Shown here piece after piece: positions 42,678 to 52,967 of a stretch of DNA of 64,000 nucleotides. This stretch comes from Gemmatimonadota bacterium. Its GTDB lineage: Bacteria > Gemmatimonadota > Gemmatimonadetes > Gemmatimonadales > Gemmatimonadaceae. The stretch covers positions 1 through 64,000 of the forward strand of contig JAPLKS010000004.1 of NCBI GenBank assembly GCA_026387915.1, given 5' to 3'. The stretch's first letter is position 1. Every line of letters starts with the position of its first letter. The notes under the pieces are model-generated. The model saw only the letters and a list, made by a program, of their open reading frames with translations, had not been told where the DNA came from and did not search any database. The translations under genes were made by a program, and so were the position numbers.

Positions 42678-43919
42678 TTACTCCTGCCGCATGGCGGTAA
42701 TGGGATCGAGCTGCGCGGCACGGCGTGCCGGATACACACCAAAGAGAATCCCGACGCTGGCGCCGAGCCCCATTGCGAGCAGCACACTCCACGCGGTGAT
42801 GCGAGCCGGCAGCGGCGAGACCGCCGATACCAGTTCGGCAAAGCCCCAGCCGACCAAGACACCGGCGAGCCCGCCGAGTGTCGATAAAATCACCGCCTCG
42901 GCGAGAAACTGCCGCTCCACGTCGCGCGCGCGCGCACCGACCGCTTTGCGAATTCCGATTTCGCGCGTGCGTTCGTTGACGGCCATCAACATGATGTTCA
43001 TGATCACGATTCCGCCGACGACAATCCCGATGGCCACGACCGCAGGAATCACACTAAAGAGCACGGCGGTGAGACTCTTCCAGAACGCGACGAGCGCGTC
43101 GGCGGTCTCAACGGAGAACGTGTTGTCCTGTCCGGGCCGAAGGTGCCGCGAGAGGCGCAGCGCCTCCTCAACTTTCTCCATGGCCGGAGCGACGTTGGCG
43201 GCATCGGCAACTTTCACGGAAATCGTTGCCGTGAGGCGGCGACCGTACAGCATTTCGAATCGTGTGATCGGTGTCAGAATGAACGAATCAAACGATTGGC
43301 CGAGCACTCGCCCTTTGGGTGCAACGACGCCGATGATTTCGAGTCGCTGCCCGGCGACGCGAATCTCCTGTCCAACGGCCTGAACGCCGTCGAGCAGTTT
43401 CTCGGCGACATCATGCCCAATGACTGCTACGGCGCGCCGACCCGTGACGTCCACGTCGGTGAGCGGGCGCCCCGATTCAAAGCGGTAGTCCTGCACGGTC
43501 TGATAGGGCGCCGTGACGCCAAACACCGGGACGTCACCCATCGTGCGGTCGCGCCAGACGAGGTCAGCAACCGGCGTGGGCCACCCCGAGGTAAGGGCAA
43601 TGGCATCTGCGTCGGGCACGGCGGCTCGTACGGCCGCAGCATCGCGTTCGTCGACGCGAGGGCGGCGTTGCACGCGACGCCACTCTTGATCGTTGAACTG
43701 GCCAATCTGAATAGGGGTGCGGCGCACTTGAAAAGAGTTCGCGCCAATCACGGCCCCCGCGATGTTCTCCTTGACGTACGCATTCATCCCTTGGATGATC
43801 GCGACTACGGCCACAAGGAACGCCACCGACACGATAATGCCGAGCAGCGTAAAGAACGAACGGAGAACATTCGCTCGGATTTCCCCGAGCGCGGTGATCA
43901 GGACGTCAGCGAAGCGCAT
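42678..43919 (-). CDS. MacB-like ABC permease, fifth of the cluster (type B)
   Basis: 413 residues. First helix SFFTLLGIIVSVAFLVAVVAIIQGMNAYV, periplasmic domain with GANSFQVRRTPIQ, coupling segment AVNERTREIGIRKAVGARARDVERQFLAEAVIL, ending LDPITAMRQE. Type B copies share KSFFTLLG-like openings and the RQE ending. Belongs to the third permease pair. Confidence 0.9.
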   Translation of the reverse strand: MRFADVLITALGEIRANVLRSFFTLLGIIVSVAFLVAVVAIIQGMNAYVKENIAGAVIGANSFQVRRTPIQIGQFNDQEWRRVQRRPRVDERDAAAVRAAVPDADAIALTSGWPTPVADLVWRDRTMGDVPVFGVTAPYQTVQDYRFESGRPLTDVDVTGRRAVAVIGHDVAEKLLDGVQAVGQEIRVAGQRLEIIGVVAPKGRVLGQSFDSFILTPITRFEMLYGRRLTATISVKVADAANVAPAMEKVEEALRLSRHLRPGQDNTFSVETADALVAFWKSLTAVLFSVIPAVVAIGIVVGGIVIMNIMLMAVNERTREIGIRKAVGARARDVERQFLAEAVILSTLGGLAGVLVGWGFAELVSAVSPLPARITAWSVLLAMGLGASVGILFGVYPARRAAQLDPITAMRQE

Positions 43920-43965
43920 GCCCTATGAAATCACAGGAGATGCGTGCGCACGCGCAAGAGGTGCG

Positions 43966-45228
43966 TTACTCGTGCCGGAGTGCCGCGATCGGATCGAGGC
44001 GCGCGGCCCGCGCGGCGGGCGCCGCGCCGAAGAGCACGCCGGTGAGCGCGGCGGCCACGAGCGAACTGACGACCGCCGAAAGCGGGACAGAAGCTGGAAT
44101 CGGAGTGAAGGCCTTCACGAGGGCCGCCAATCCGGCGCCCGCGCCGAGTCCAATAGCGGCTCCGAGGCAGGTGAGTGTGGCCGCTTCAATGAGGAACTGC
44201 CAGAGGATCAGTCCACTCGTCGCGCCCAGTGCTTTACGCACGCCAATCTCGCGCGTGCGCTCGGTGACCGAGATCATCATGATGGCCACCACGCCCACGC
44301 CACCCACCAGCAGGCCAACGCCGCTCAGGGCGAGGCCTACCAAGAAGATTGCCCCGAAGAGCTGATTGAAAATATCGAGCATCCGGTCTTGGCCCACCAA
44401 ATAGAAATTGTTGGGCATGCCGGGCTTGAGGCCGCGTCGGCTTCGGAGCAGCGCGGTCACCGCGTCGATTGCCTCTGCCTGCGTGACGTCCGATCGTGGC
44501 TTGACGAACGCCATAAACCCGCGTTTCCACACATCGAGATGGCGGTACGCCGACATCATCGGGAGGAGCGCCCGCGGCTTGTCGGGGCCGCGTCCGTCAA
44601 GTGCCTTGATAAAGCCGGCCTTGGTATGAAACACGCCGATCACGGTGAACGGCTTGCCACTGATGGTGATTGACTTGCCGATGGGGTCGGTGTCACCGAA
44701 CAGTTGAGATTTCAGCGAGTCGTTCACGAGCGCGACCGGCGCTGCGCCGTCGTGCTCGCTCTCGGTAAAGCTCCGCCCTGGCGAAACATCGGCGAGATCC
44801 ACCTGCGCCCACTCAGTGCTCTGCGCATCGTAGTTAACGCCCTTCACATACCGGTCGCGGTACGCAAAATCGCCGCTGCCAAACAACCAGCCGATCGCCG
44901 ACTGCACCTCAGGGAGCCGCTGAATGGCTCGCCACTCGCTCACCGTGATGGCGGGGTTTCGTTGCTCGGGGCACGTTTCATCCGATCCGTCGCACACGCT
45001 CACGGGGTTCGTGCGACGGAGTTGAAATGAGGTGGCGCCAAACTCGTCCATGTCCGATTGAAAGCTCTGCCGAATGCCATGCACCGCCGCGCCCATGGCG
45101 ACGACCACGAATACGCCCACCGCCACACCCGAGATGGTGAGCGCCGCGCGTACCTTGTTGCCACGAATTGCATCGAAGGCAATCGTCACCCCTTCGAGCG
45201 CCATCAGAACGCGGTCGACGACGCGCAT
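43966..45228 (-). CDS. MacB-like ABC permease, fourth of the cluster (type A)
   Basis: 420 residues from ATG 45228, which shares one base with the stop of the upstream permease (TAATG). Opening MALEGVTIAFDAIRGNKVRAALTISGVAVGVFVVVAMGAAVHGI, a periplasmic domain with two Cys (CDGSDETC) that may form a disulfide, coupling segment SVTERTREIGVRKALGATSGLILWQFLIEAATL, ending LDPIAALRHE. Confidence 0.9.
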   Translation of the reverse strand: MRVVDRVLMALEGVTIAFDAIRGNKVRAALTISGVAVGVFVVVAMGAAVHGIRQSFQSDMDEFGATSFQLRRTNPVSVCDGSDETCPEQRNPAITVSEWRAIQRLPEVQSAIGWLFGSGDFAYRDRYVKGVNYDAQSTEWAQVDLADVSPGRSFTESEHDGAAPVALVNDSLKSQLFGDTDPIGKSITISGKPFTVIGVFHTKAGFIKALDGRGPDKPRALLPMMSAYRHLDVWKRGFMAFVKPRSDVTQAEAIDAVTALLRSRRGLKPGMPNNFYLVGQDRMLDIFNQLFGAIFLVGLALSGVGLLVGGVGVVAIMMISVTERTREIGVRKALGATSGLILWQFLIEAATLTCLGAAIGLGAGAGLAALVKAFTPIPASVPLSAVVSSLVAAALTGVLFGAAPAARAARLDPIAALRHE

Positions 45229-46466
45229 TATTCCTGCCTCAACGCGGCAATGGGGTCGAGCCGACTGGCGCGCGACGCGGGATACGCGCCAGCGGCAATG
45301 CCAACCCCCGCGCCCAAGAGCAAGGCGACCCCAACACTCCATGGCGCGACGGCCGCTGGGAGCGGCGAGAACGCGGCCACCGTCTTTGCGGCCGCAATGC
45401 CGAGCACGACGCCGAGCGCCGCGCCAATGAGGCTGAGCGTGGCGGCTTCAATGAGGAACTGCGCCATGATGTCTTTGCGCCGAGCGCCGAGCGCTTTCCG
45501 AATGCCGATCTCACGCGTGCGTTCCGCTACTGCCACCAACATGATGTTCATGATCACCATCGCCCCGACCAACAGGCCGATCGCGGGCAGAGCGGTGCCG
45601 AACGTCTGTACGCGGTTCGAGATGGTCGCAAAAAACTCGAGCGCTGCGGCCGGCGTTTCGATCGTGAAGTTGTCCACGCGACCTGGCGCGAGTCGCCGTT
45701 TGGCCCGCACAACTTCACGGATCACATCAATCCCCTCCGTGACCATCTCCGCCGAGGCCGCCTGCACCTCGAGCTGCATGATGTCGCCGCGCGGGCGCAA
45801 CACGCGCTGGAGCGGGGTGGTGTAGGGCACAATCGCCATACGGTCGAGCGACATACCGAACACGTTCCCCTGCTTCTCGATCACACCAATGACCGTGTAC
45901 GGCGTGCCGCGAATGCGCAGCTCACGCCCGATGGGGTCAAGCCCAGGAAAAAAGTGACTCGCGGTTTCGACGCCGATGACCACGATGCGACTGCCTGCGG
46001 CGACTTCCTGCGGCACAAAGGCACGTCCGCTGGTGACCTTGAACTTCTTCATCACGAAGTAGTCGCTTTCCGTGGCAATGGCATCGACCTGCCGTGGCCG
46101 CGCGAACTGCGACGAGGCTTTCATGAAGCTCTGACTCACCACCGCGGTGCGCGAACCAGGCGGCAGGGCACTCCGCGCGATCTGGATTTCGGGCATGTAA
46201 ATGCGCGGACGGCGCATCCACTCGCGCCACTGGGCGTCGGTGCTGTTTTGATTCCAGTCCGGCAGGCGGCGAAACGTAAACGTGTTCACGCCAAAGATTT
46301 TGCCCGCGAAGTCGTTCTTAACGTACTGGTTCATCCCTTCGACGATCGAGACCACGGCGATCAGAAACATTACGCCAATCGTCACGCCCAACAGCGTGAA
46401 GAAGCTCTTGAGCTTCTGCACGCGGATGGTTTGCAGGGCCAGCCGGACGGCCTCTAACAGTTGCAT
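45228..46466 (-). CDS. MacB-like ABC permease, third of the cluster (type B)
   Basis: 412 residues. Opening MQLLEAVRLALQTIRVQKLKSFFTLLGVTIGVMFLIAVVSIVEGMNQYV, coupling segment AVAERTREIGIRKALGARRKDIMAQFLIEAATLSL, ending LDPIAALRQE. Very similar to the first permease of the cluster, pointing to duplication. Its start lies just after the intergenic 11-base repeat. Confidence 0.9.
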   Translation of the reverse strand: MQLLEAVRLALQTIRVQKLKSFFTLLGVTIGVMFLIAVVSIVEGMNQYVKNDFAGKIFGVNTFTFRRLPDWNQNSTDAQWREWMRRPRIYMPEIQIARSALPPGSRTAVVSQSFMKASSQFARPRQVDAIATESDYFVMKKFKVTSGRAFVPQEVAAGSRIVVIGVETASHFFPGLDPIGRELRIRGTPYTVIGVIEKQGNVFGMSLDRMAIVPYTTPLQRVLRPRGDIMQLEVQAASAEMVTEGIDVIREVVRAKRRLAPGRVDNFTIETPAAALEFFATISNRVQTFGTALPAIGLLVGAMVIMNIMLVAVAERTREIGIRKALGARRKDIMAQFLIEAATLSLIGAALGVVLGIAAAKTVAAFSPLPAAVAPWSVGVALLLGAGVGIAAGAYPASRASRLDPIAALRQE

Positions 46467-46540
46467 GGTGCCCCTACGAGGGGCGGGGCTGAGATGTTTC
46501 GTTCGACAGCAACCCCGCTGGCCCTCACCGCTCCGCGCGT

Positions 46541-46617
46541 GCTCAGGGTGCGCTCAGGGTGCGCTCAGGGTGCGCTCAGGGTGCGCTCAGGGTGCGCTCA
46601 GGGTGCGCTCAGGGTGC
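46541..46617 (-). repeat. 11-bp tandem repeat, seven units, between permease genes
   Basis: Unit GCTCAGGGTGC, seven exact copies at 46541-46617, in the 180-base gap between the second and third permeases. No spacer diversity, so not a CRISPR array. It is in the transcribed leader of the third permease on the minus strand. Confidence 0.9.
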
Positions 46618-46646
46618 GAATGCCCCCGAGCGCCGGCGGGCGACCG

Positions 46647-47918
46647 TTACTCGTGCCGGAGCGCCGTTACAGGGTCCAGACGCGAGGCCCGAATCGCTGG
46701 CAGCATGCCAAACACGACCCCCGTGAAGGCGCTGGCCCCCAGCGCCGCCACCACGGCCAGCGGGGGCACCGAGGCGGCAATGGGGGTCGTGCTCCGAATG
46801 AGCAGCGCCACCGCCCAGCCCACCGCCAAGCCGATCATCGCACCCGTGGCCGTCAGCGTCACGGCCTCCACGAGGAACTGCCAGAGGATGATCCCGCGGG
46901 TCGCGCCCAGCGCCTTCCGCACGCCGATTTCACGGGTGCGCTCGGTGACCGAGATCATCATGATGGCCACCACGCCCACGCCGCCGACCAGCAATCCCAC
47001 GGAGCTCAGCGAGATCATCACCAAGAAGAACATGCCGAACACCTTGTTGTAGATGTCGAACAGTTTGTCTTGGGTGGTGATGGCAAAATTCGATTCGCGG
47101 GACGGCCGGAGCCCACGCGCGCCACGCAACGCCGCCGTGACATCGTCGATGGTCTGGTCCTGACGGACCGCCGGGTTCGGCTTGATGATGAACGCACTCT
47201 GCCGCGGATTGGAGCCAAGGCGACGGTTGAGCGCATACACCGACGTCACGATCGCCGGACGCTCTCCCCCCTGCAGAAAACTCGCATTGTCTTTGTAAAT
47301 GCCAATGACGAGGAAGGGACTTCCGCGCTTCGCGCCTTGCAACGCCGTAAGAGTGATTTCCTTGCCGAGCGCGGCGTCGTCGCCGAAGAGCCGCTCCGCG
47401 GCGGTGGTATTGATCACCACCACGGGAGCCGCCGCGCGTGACTCCTGCTCGGTAAAGACGCGCCCGTCAATCATGTCCGGCGGATTGAGCTGCGGCCAGT
47501 TCGCGGTAATGCCGGTGATGCCCACCATCGGCAGTTCACGATCTCGGTACTTGACCGACGCGCCCCAGCCGGAGCGAATGCCGACTTCTTCCACCGATTC
47601 CAGGCGTTTGAGAATGTCGGCTTCGCTGTACGCGAGCGGAGGGTTCGAGCGCCAGGTGCACGCATCGCCCGAATCGTGACAGTTCTCAAACACAATCGGG
47701 TAGCGCTGCACAAAGAACGTCGTCGGTCCAGCCGACTGAAACTGCTGCGCCACGCTCTCGTTGATGCCGTGCACCGCTGCCGAGATCACGACGACGACAA
47801 ACACGCCCACCGCCACGCCGAGAATGGTGAGACCGGCGCGCACCTTGTTGGCTTTCATGGCATCGAAGGCAATGAACACGCCCTCGAGCGACATTTTGAT
47901 TTTATCCATTGAACGCAT
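46647..47918 (-). CDS. MacB-like ABC permease, second of the cluster (type A)
   Basis: 423 residues. Opening DKIKMSLEGVFIAFDAMKANKVRAGLTILGVAVGVFVVVVISAAVHGI, periplasmic domain with CHDSGDAC (possible disulfide, as in the fourth permease), coupling segment SVTERTREIGVRKALGATRGIILWQFLVEAVTL, ending LDPVTALRHE. It follows the first permease after 3 bases. Confidence 0.9.
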   Translation of the reverse strand: MRSMDKIKMSLEGVFIAFDAMKANKVRAGLTILGVAVGVFVVVVISAAVHGINESVAQQFQSAGPTTFFVQRYPIVFENCHDSGDACTWRSNPPLAYSEADILKRLESVEEVGIRSGWGASVKYRDRELPMVGITGITANWPQLNPPDMIDGRVFTEQESRAAAPVVVINTTAAERLFGDDAALGKEITLTALQGAKRGSPFLVIGIYKDNASFLQGGERPAIVTSVYALNRRLGSNPRQSAFIIKPNPAVRQDQTIDDVTAALRGARGLRPSRESNFAITTQDKLFDIYNKVFGMFFLVMISLSSVGLLVGGVGVVAIMMISVTERTREIGVRKALGATRGIILWQFLVEAVTLTATGAMIGLAVGWAVALLIRSTTPIAASVPPLAVVAALGASAFTGVVFGMLPAIRASRLDPVTALRHE

Positions 47919-47921
47919 GCG

Positions 47922-49166
47922 CTACTCCTGCCGCAACGCGGCCACCGGATCGAGCAGCGACGCGCGGCTCGCGGGGTACACCCCCGAAATAATTCCCACG
48001 CCGGCGCCAATCAACACGCCCACCATAATCGACCACGGCGCCACGTACGTGGGCATCGGCGTGGTCGAACGAATGAGCAATGCGAACAACGCGCCGAGTG
48101 CAATCCCCATGGCGGCACCAAAGGTGCTCAGCGTGGCCGACTCAATCAGAAACTGCATCAGGATGTCGCGCCGCTTGGCGCCCATCGCCTTGCGAATGCC
48201 AATCTCGTGCGTGCGTTCGGCGACGGCCACCAACATGATATTCATAATGACGATGGCGCCCACCACGAGGCCAATCGCTGGCAACGCAACGCCGGCGAGG
48301 ATCAGATACTGCTTGATTTTATTCCAGAACTCGAGCGCGGTGTCGGACGTCTCGAGCGTAAAGTCATCCTTCTGCGCCGGGTGCAGTTGGTGCCGCGCGC
48401 GCATAGTGGTGCGCACGCGCTCTTGCCCGTCGGCCAGCATGTCGGCCACCGGCACCTGAATGATGATGCCGTCGATGACGTGTGGTTGCTTGTTGAGCAA
48501 CCGGTGCACCGGCGAGCGGAACGGTGCATAGACATAGTTGTCGAAGCTCATGCCGAACGCACTGCCGAGTGACTCGCCCACGCCCACGACCGTATACATC
48601 TTGCCGCCGAGCTTGATCTGCCGGTCTACTGGAGCCACGGTAGGGAAGAGGCGCTTCACGAGGTCCGGCCCGAGAATCACGACGCTGGCACCCGTGGAGA
48701 GTTCGGCCGGGGTAAAGCGGCGGCCAACGGTGACGTCGAGCTTCTTGATTTCAAAGTACTGGCCGTCGATGGCCGTAATGCTCGCCGAGCGCGGGCGCGA
48801 GTAGGGCGACTCCACCTTGAGCTGGTCGGTGGAATACATCGCCCAGAGCGAGCCTTCACCGAGCGCTTCGGCGACCGGTTCCACGTCGCTCTCCAGGAGG
48901 CGCGGCCGGCGGTTGAACTCCTGCTGTGCCTCGCGGCTCATTTCGCCCGCGCCGAAGTTGGGGCGGTGGCGGAGCTCGAAGGAGTTCACGGCAATGAGCT
49001 TGCCGACCAACTCCGTTTCCATGTAACGCCCCATGCCGTCCACGATCGACACGACGGTAATGAGGAACATCACGCCGATGCACACGCCAAGCGCCGTGAA
49101 GAAACTCTTGAGTTTCTGCACGCGAATCGTATTGAGCGCCATGCGGACGGCTTCAAAGAACAGCAT
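47922..49166 (-). CDS. MacB-like ABC permease, first of the cluster (type B)
   Basis: 414 residues from ATG 49166. Opening MLFFEAVRMALNTIRVQKLKSFFTALGVCIGVMFLITVVSIVDGMGRYM, coupling segment AVAERTHEIGIRKAMGAKRRDILMQFLIESATL, ending LDPVAALRQE. The 125 bases between the ATPase gene and this one contain two GC-rich hairpins (49209-49241 and about 49257-49271) without T-runs. Confidence 0.9.
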   Translation of the reverse strand: MLFFEAVRMALNTIRVQKLKSFFTALGVCIGVMFLITVVSIVDGMGRYMETELVGKLIAVNSFELRHRPNFGAGEMSREAQQEFNRRPRLLESDVEPVAEALGEGSLWAMYSTDQLKVESPYSRPRSASITAIDGQYFEIKKLDVTVGRRFTPAELSTGASVVILGPDLVKRLFPTVAPVDRQIKLGGKMYTVVGVGESLGSAFGMSFDNYVYAPFRSPVHRLLNKQPHVIDGIIIQVPVADMLADGQERVRTTMRARHQLHPAQKDDFTLETSDTALEFWNKIKQYLILAGVALPAIGLVVGAIVIMNIMLVAVAERTHEIGIRKAMGAKRRDILMQFLIESATLSTFGAAMGIALGALFALLIRSTTPMPTYVAPWSIMVGVLIGAGVGIISGVYPASRASLLDPVAALRQE

Positions 49167-49291
49167 GTGCAACCTGGAATCGGGGGGAGGTGCGAGTGGA
49201 GAAACAGCGCGGGGGACGCGGCGAAGCACCGGATCCCCCGCAGTAATGTGGCCTCACGCGGGCGACGCCCGTTTGAGCGTTCGCCCTGTGA

Positions 49292-50089
49292 TCAGACCAG
49301 CCCGACGGACTTGGTGAACGTGTCGCGCTTGTCGTCGCTGGCCACGAGGCCGTCGCGCAGCACCACCACGCGACGCGCATGCGCGGCGATGTCGGGCTCG
49401 TGCGTCACCATGATGACCGTCTGGCCGGTTTCGGCCAGCTGCTCGAACACACGCATAATTTCTTCTGACGTCGTGGAGTCGAGGTTACCGGTCGGCTCGT
49501 CGGCGAGAAGAATCGAAGGATCGTTGACCAAGGCGCGCGCGATCGCCACACGCTGACGCTGGCCGCCGGACAGTTCGTTCGGTCGGTGCGTCATACGCGA
49601 ACCGAGCTGCACACGCTCGAGGGCGGCCGCCGCACGTTCCCGGCGTTCGTTCCCCGAGACACCGGCGTACACAAGCGGCAGTTCCACGTTGGCCAACGCC
49701 GTGGCGCGGGGGAGCAGGTTGAACGTCTGAAAGACGAAGCCGATCTCCTTATTCCGCACGTGCGCCAGCTCGTCGTCCTTCATGGTCGACACGAGTTGGC
49801 CGTTCAGCCAGTACTCGCCGCTGTTTGGCGTGTCCAGACAGCCGATCATGTTCATCAGGGTGGACTTGCCCGACCCCGACGGTCCCATGATGGCAACGTA
49901 TTCATTGCGATGGATGGCGAGATCGACGCCGCGCAAGGCGCGGACGATTTCACCACCCATGTCGTATTCACGCTTAAGACCGCGCGAGACGATGACCCAG
50001 TCTTTCCCTGGTGCCATGCCGGCCGCCGACATCACGACCTGACGCTCGGCGGTAATCCCGAGTGCGACTTCTTCCATTTGCTGGCTCAC
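49292..50089 (-). CDS. ABC transporter ATPase, MacB/LolD type
   Basis: 265 residues. Walker [10 protein letters not shown] (69-77), Q-loop FVFQTFNLL, signature LSGGQ (173-177), Walker [10 protein letters not shown] (193-201) and the H-loop MVTHEPD. It has an N-terminal extension of ~30 residues before the ATPase core. It is the only ATPase of the cluster and must energise all six downstream permeases unless others are encoded elsewhere. ATGA overlap with the fusion-protein gene. Confidence 0.95.
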   Translation of the reverse strand: MSQQMEEVALGITAERQVVMSAAGMAPGKDWVIVSRGLKREYDMGGEIVRALRGVDLAIHRNEYVAIMGPSGSGKSTLMNMIGCLDTPNSGEYWLNGQLVSTMKDDELAHVRNKEIGFVFQTFNLLPRATALANVELPLVYAGVSGNERRERAAAALERVQLGSRMTHRPNELSGGQRQRVAIARALVNDPSILLADEPTGNLDSTTSEEIMRVFEQLAETGQTVIMVTHEPDIAAHARRVVVLRDGLVASDDKRDTFTKSVGLV

Positions 50090-51369
50090 GACTTGGTGCT
50101 CCCCGGCTTCTTTTCTGGAACTTTGGCTTCGCGCACGAGCGTGCCGTCCTTGAGTTCGCGGATCGCCTGATAGGTGCCGGCGACAATGCGGTCGCCTTCC
50201 TTCAGACCCGAAAGCACTTCAAAGTGTTTCTCGCCCGCGATCCCTACCTTTACGGGGTGGAAGGTCACTTTGTTGTCCGCGCCCACCACAAAGACGCCTT
50301 CGACGTCTTTCTTCCCCACCTGCTTGCTGTTTGTCTGTTTGGCGCCTGGGCGCTGCGCGGTGTCGGTGTTGGCCAGCGCTTCGTTCTCGCGCACCGTCAG
50401 GGCGATGATCGGAATGGAGAGCTTCTGGGTCACGGACGAGGTGATAATCTTGGCCGTGGCCGAGAAATCCGGCTTGGTGTCCTTGGGCGGATTGAGCAGG
50501 CGCACGGTCACTTCGTAGTCGATCGCCTGATCGCCCGTGGCCGTGGTTGTGCCCTTGACCGAGCTATTGGAGATCTCCACCACCTTGCCGACGAACGTGG
50601 TGTCGGGGAAGGCGTCGAGCTGCACGACCGTGGAGTCGCCGAGGTGGATGCGGCTCACGTCGGTTTCGTCGACCTTCACCTTGGTCTCGAGCACGCTCAT
50701 GTCCGAGATGGTGAGCAGGGTGGCGGCGTCCTTGTTGAAGGTGCCCTGAATGGCGGTTTCGCCGTTCTCCACCACGAGGCGCGTGATGCGTCCCGTCATC
50801 GGGGCGTAGATCGTGGACTTGCCCAGCTGCAGCTTGGAGTCCTTCACGGAGGCTTCGGCCTGCTCCACATTGTGCTTGGCCGCATCCAGCTGTGCGGCGG
50901 CAACTTCTGAGGCGGTCTTGAGCTGTTCGATTTGATCTTCGGCCACGAGATTCGGATTGCTCTTCCGGATTTCTAGTGACCGACGGTAGTTGTTCTGCGA
51001 CTGGATCAGACTGGCCTGCGCCTGCGCGAGCCCGGCTCTGGCGTTGGACGCCATCGCTTCGGCGCGCTGCACGGCTGCCTCAAACACCTGGGGGTCGATT
51101 TGGAGCAGGAACTGCCCCTTCGTCACCCAGTCGCCTTCACGCACGGACAGCTTCACGATCTTGCCCGTGATGTCGGACGAGAGGTCGACCTTCGTATGCG
51201 GGCGCACCTGACCACTGGCCGTCACCGACGCCACGAGATCGCGTTTTGCGACGGCTTCGACGCGGACTTCCGTGGCTTTGTTGCTGTTCTGGCGCGCGGT
51301 GACAAACACCACGCCGCCAATCGCGGCCACGGCGACGGCGAAGATGCCGTACTTCATTCCCTTACTCAT
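50086..51369 (-). CDS. periplasmic membrane-fusion protein (MacA/HlyD family)
   Basis: 427 residues. One N-terminal membrane helix ([19 protein letters not shown]), lipoyl/barrel-sandwich half ([48 protein letters not shown]), a helical hairpin (about 90-190), the second lipoyl half ([27 protein letters not shown]) and beta-barrel domains. It bridges the inner-membrane permeases to the TolC channel. A Lys/Pro-rich tail ends the protein. Confidence 0.94.
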   Translation of the reverse strand: MSKGMKYGIFAVAVAAIGGVVFVTARQNSNKATEVRVEAVAKRDLVASVTASGQVRPHTKVDLSSDITGKIVKLSVREGDWVTKGQFLLQIDPQVFEAAVQRAEAMASNARAGLAQAQASLIQSQNNYRRSLEIRKSNPNLVAEDQIEQLKTASEVAAAQLDAAKHNVEQAEASVKDSKLQLGKSTIYAPMTGRITRLVVENGETAIQGTFNKDAATLLTISDMSVLETKVKVDETDVSRIHLGDSTVVQLDAFPDTTFVGKVVEISNSSVKGTTTATGDQAIDYEVTVRLLNPPKDTKPDFSATAKIITSSVTQKLSIPIIALTVRENEALANTDTAQRPGAKQTNSKQVGKKDVEGVFVVGADNKVTFHPVKVGIAGEKHFEVLSGLKEGDRIVAGTYQAIRELKDGTLVREAKVPEKKPGSTKS

Positions 51370-51381
51370 CTCGGTCCCCGG

Positions 51382-52842
51382 TCAGCGAAGGGGGCGGCCG
51401 ACGGCATTTTCCAGCGCCGCGTACGCCCGGTGGAATTCAAAGCTAGCGTCGATCAAATCCGTTTGCGCTCTTTCGTAGTCCGACCGCGACTGTTGCAGGT
51501 CGACGAGGCTGTTCAGCCCTACGCGGTAGCGCTCTTCGGCCAAGCGCAGTGCGTCGCGCGCGGCCTGCGTGTTGTTCTCCAGCAACTTCACGGTGCGATA
51601 GTCGGCCAGCAACGTACCGTGTGCCGACGTGATGTCGGTGACCAGCTGCAGTTCGTAGGCCCGCACCCGCTGCTGCGACTCGTTGCGGGTGAGCGTCTGC
51701 GCCTGCACGCGCTGCTCGCGGGAGAACCCGTCGAAGAGCGGGAGCGACACCGACAGCGACACGCTGTACGGGTTGGGCGTGAAGCCGAAAGGGAACTGGT
51801 TGTTGGAGTCGCGCAGCTTCTGGGCGTCGGCGGCGCTCAGTGCAATCGCGCCGCACGACGAAATGCCCGAGAGCCCGGCGCCGCGGCGCAGGGAATCGGT
51901 GCTAAAGCAGTTGGCGCGCGAGCTCGCGACGGAGTTCTGCGCCTGATTCACCAAATAGTTGCCATCGCGATACTGCTGAGCCGATCCACCCACCGAGGCG
52001 TTGAAGCCCACCGACGGGAGATAGTCGCCGCGCGCGGCGGAGAGCTCGCTCTCGGCCTGCGTGACCTGCGACCGTGAGGCGAGCACCGTCGGGTTCGACT
52101 GACGCGCCGCAGTCACCAACTCCTGCACGCCAAGGGTCGGCTCCGTGACTGCCGTCTTGGACGTCAGGGTGACCGCGTCTGGCGCCGGGATGCTGATGGC
52201 TTGAAAGAGGCGAAGCCGCTCGACGTTCGCGCTATTGTGGGCGCGGAGCGCTGCCACCTGCTGCTGTCCAAACGCGACTTCGGCGCGCTTCACGTCGAGT
52301 GACGTGGCGGAGCCGACCCCCGCCTTGGCGCGGGCCAAGTCGAGCTGGAGCTGTGTGCTGGCGACGAGCGTGTCTTGCAACGCCGCTCGGGACTGCATCT
52401 GCTGCGCGAGGTTGTACTGCTGAATGATCGTGCTACGGATGCTGTTCTCATCCGCCTTCAGCGCATTTTCCGAGGCGTCGAGCGCGGCCTTCGCAGAGCG
52501 CATGTTGGCGAGGGTGCGAGCACTCAGGCGAGCGCTCAGGTCGAGCCCCCACGATGAGTTGAGCACATCGCTCGTGGCGCCAAACGCCACGCCGCTGAAG
52601 TACTGTTGCTTACCCTGGCGCAGGCTCGTGCTGAGCGACGAGTTGGCGCTCGGCAGCAGCGCCCCGTACGCCGACTTGAGACTGGCCTCGGCGCGCGCGC
52701 GATTGTTCCGCGACGTCAGCACCATGGGGCTGTTCTTTTTGGCGAGATCGATGGCTTCGTCTAGCGACAACGACGCCGTCGCCTGAGCGGCGAGCGGTCC
52801 GGCGGTCGCGAGCAGAAGTACGGCACTCCACAGCTTTCGCAT
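51382..52842 (-). CDS. TolC-family outer-membrane efflux protein
   Basis: 486 residues with signal peptide (RKLWSAVLLLATAGPLAAQA). The two TolC repeats are seen as LSLDEAIDLAKKNSPMVLTSRNNRARAEASLKSAYGALLPS and VQELVTAARQSNPTVLASRSQVTQAESELSAARGDYLPSVG, and the second ends with AEERYRVGLNSLVDLQQSRSDYERAQTDLIDA. Forms the exit duct. First gene of the operon; AGGA stands before its ATG. Confidence 0.93.
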   Translation of the reverse strand: MRKLWSAVLLLATAGPLAAQATASLSLDEAIDLAKKNSPMVLTSRNNRARAEASLKSAYGALLPSANSSLSTSLRQGKQQYFSGVAFGATSDVLNSSWGLDLSARLSARTLANMRSAKAALDASENALKADENSIRSTIIQQYNLAQQMQSRAALQDTLVASTQLQLDLARAKAGVGSATSLDVKRAEVAFGQQQVAALRAHNSANVERLRLFQAISIPAPDAVTLTSKTAVTEPTLGVQELVTAARQSNPTVLASRSQVTQAESELSAARGDYLPSVGFNASVGGSAQQYRDGNYLVNQAQNSVASSRANCFSTDSLRRGAGLSGISSCGAIALSAADAQKLRDSNNQFPFGFTPNPYSVSLSVSLPLFDGFSREQRVQAQTLTRNESQQRVRAYELQLVTDITSAHGTLLADYRTVKLLENNTQAARDALRLAEERYRVGLNSLVDLQQSRSDYERAQTDLIDASFEFHRAYAALENAVGRPLR

Positions 52843-52967
52843 GGGAAATGGATCCTGGCTGAGATTCGTAGGGTCTTACGCTTGATGCCGCTAAACTGTT
52901 TCAGGAAGTTGCAATACCCCGCATCGTCCATTCCCGATGGGGTGGGCACTGGCACTCCCGCCCGTCG

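Noticed and set aside
46541-46617. Possible CRISPR array
   Set aside because: Units of 11 bases directly abut, with no spacers, and no cas gene is present.
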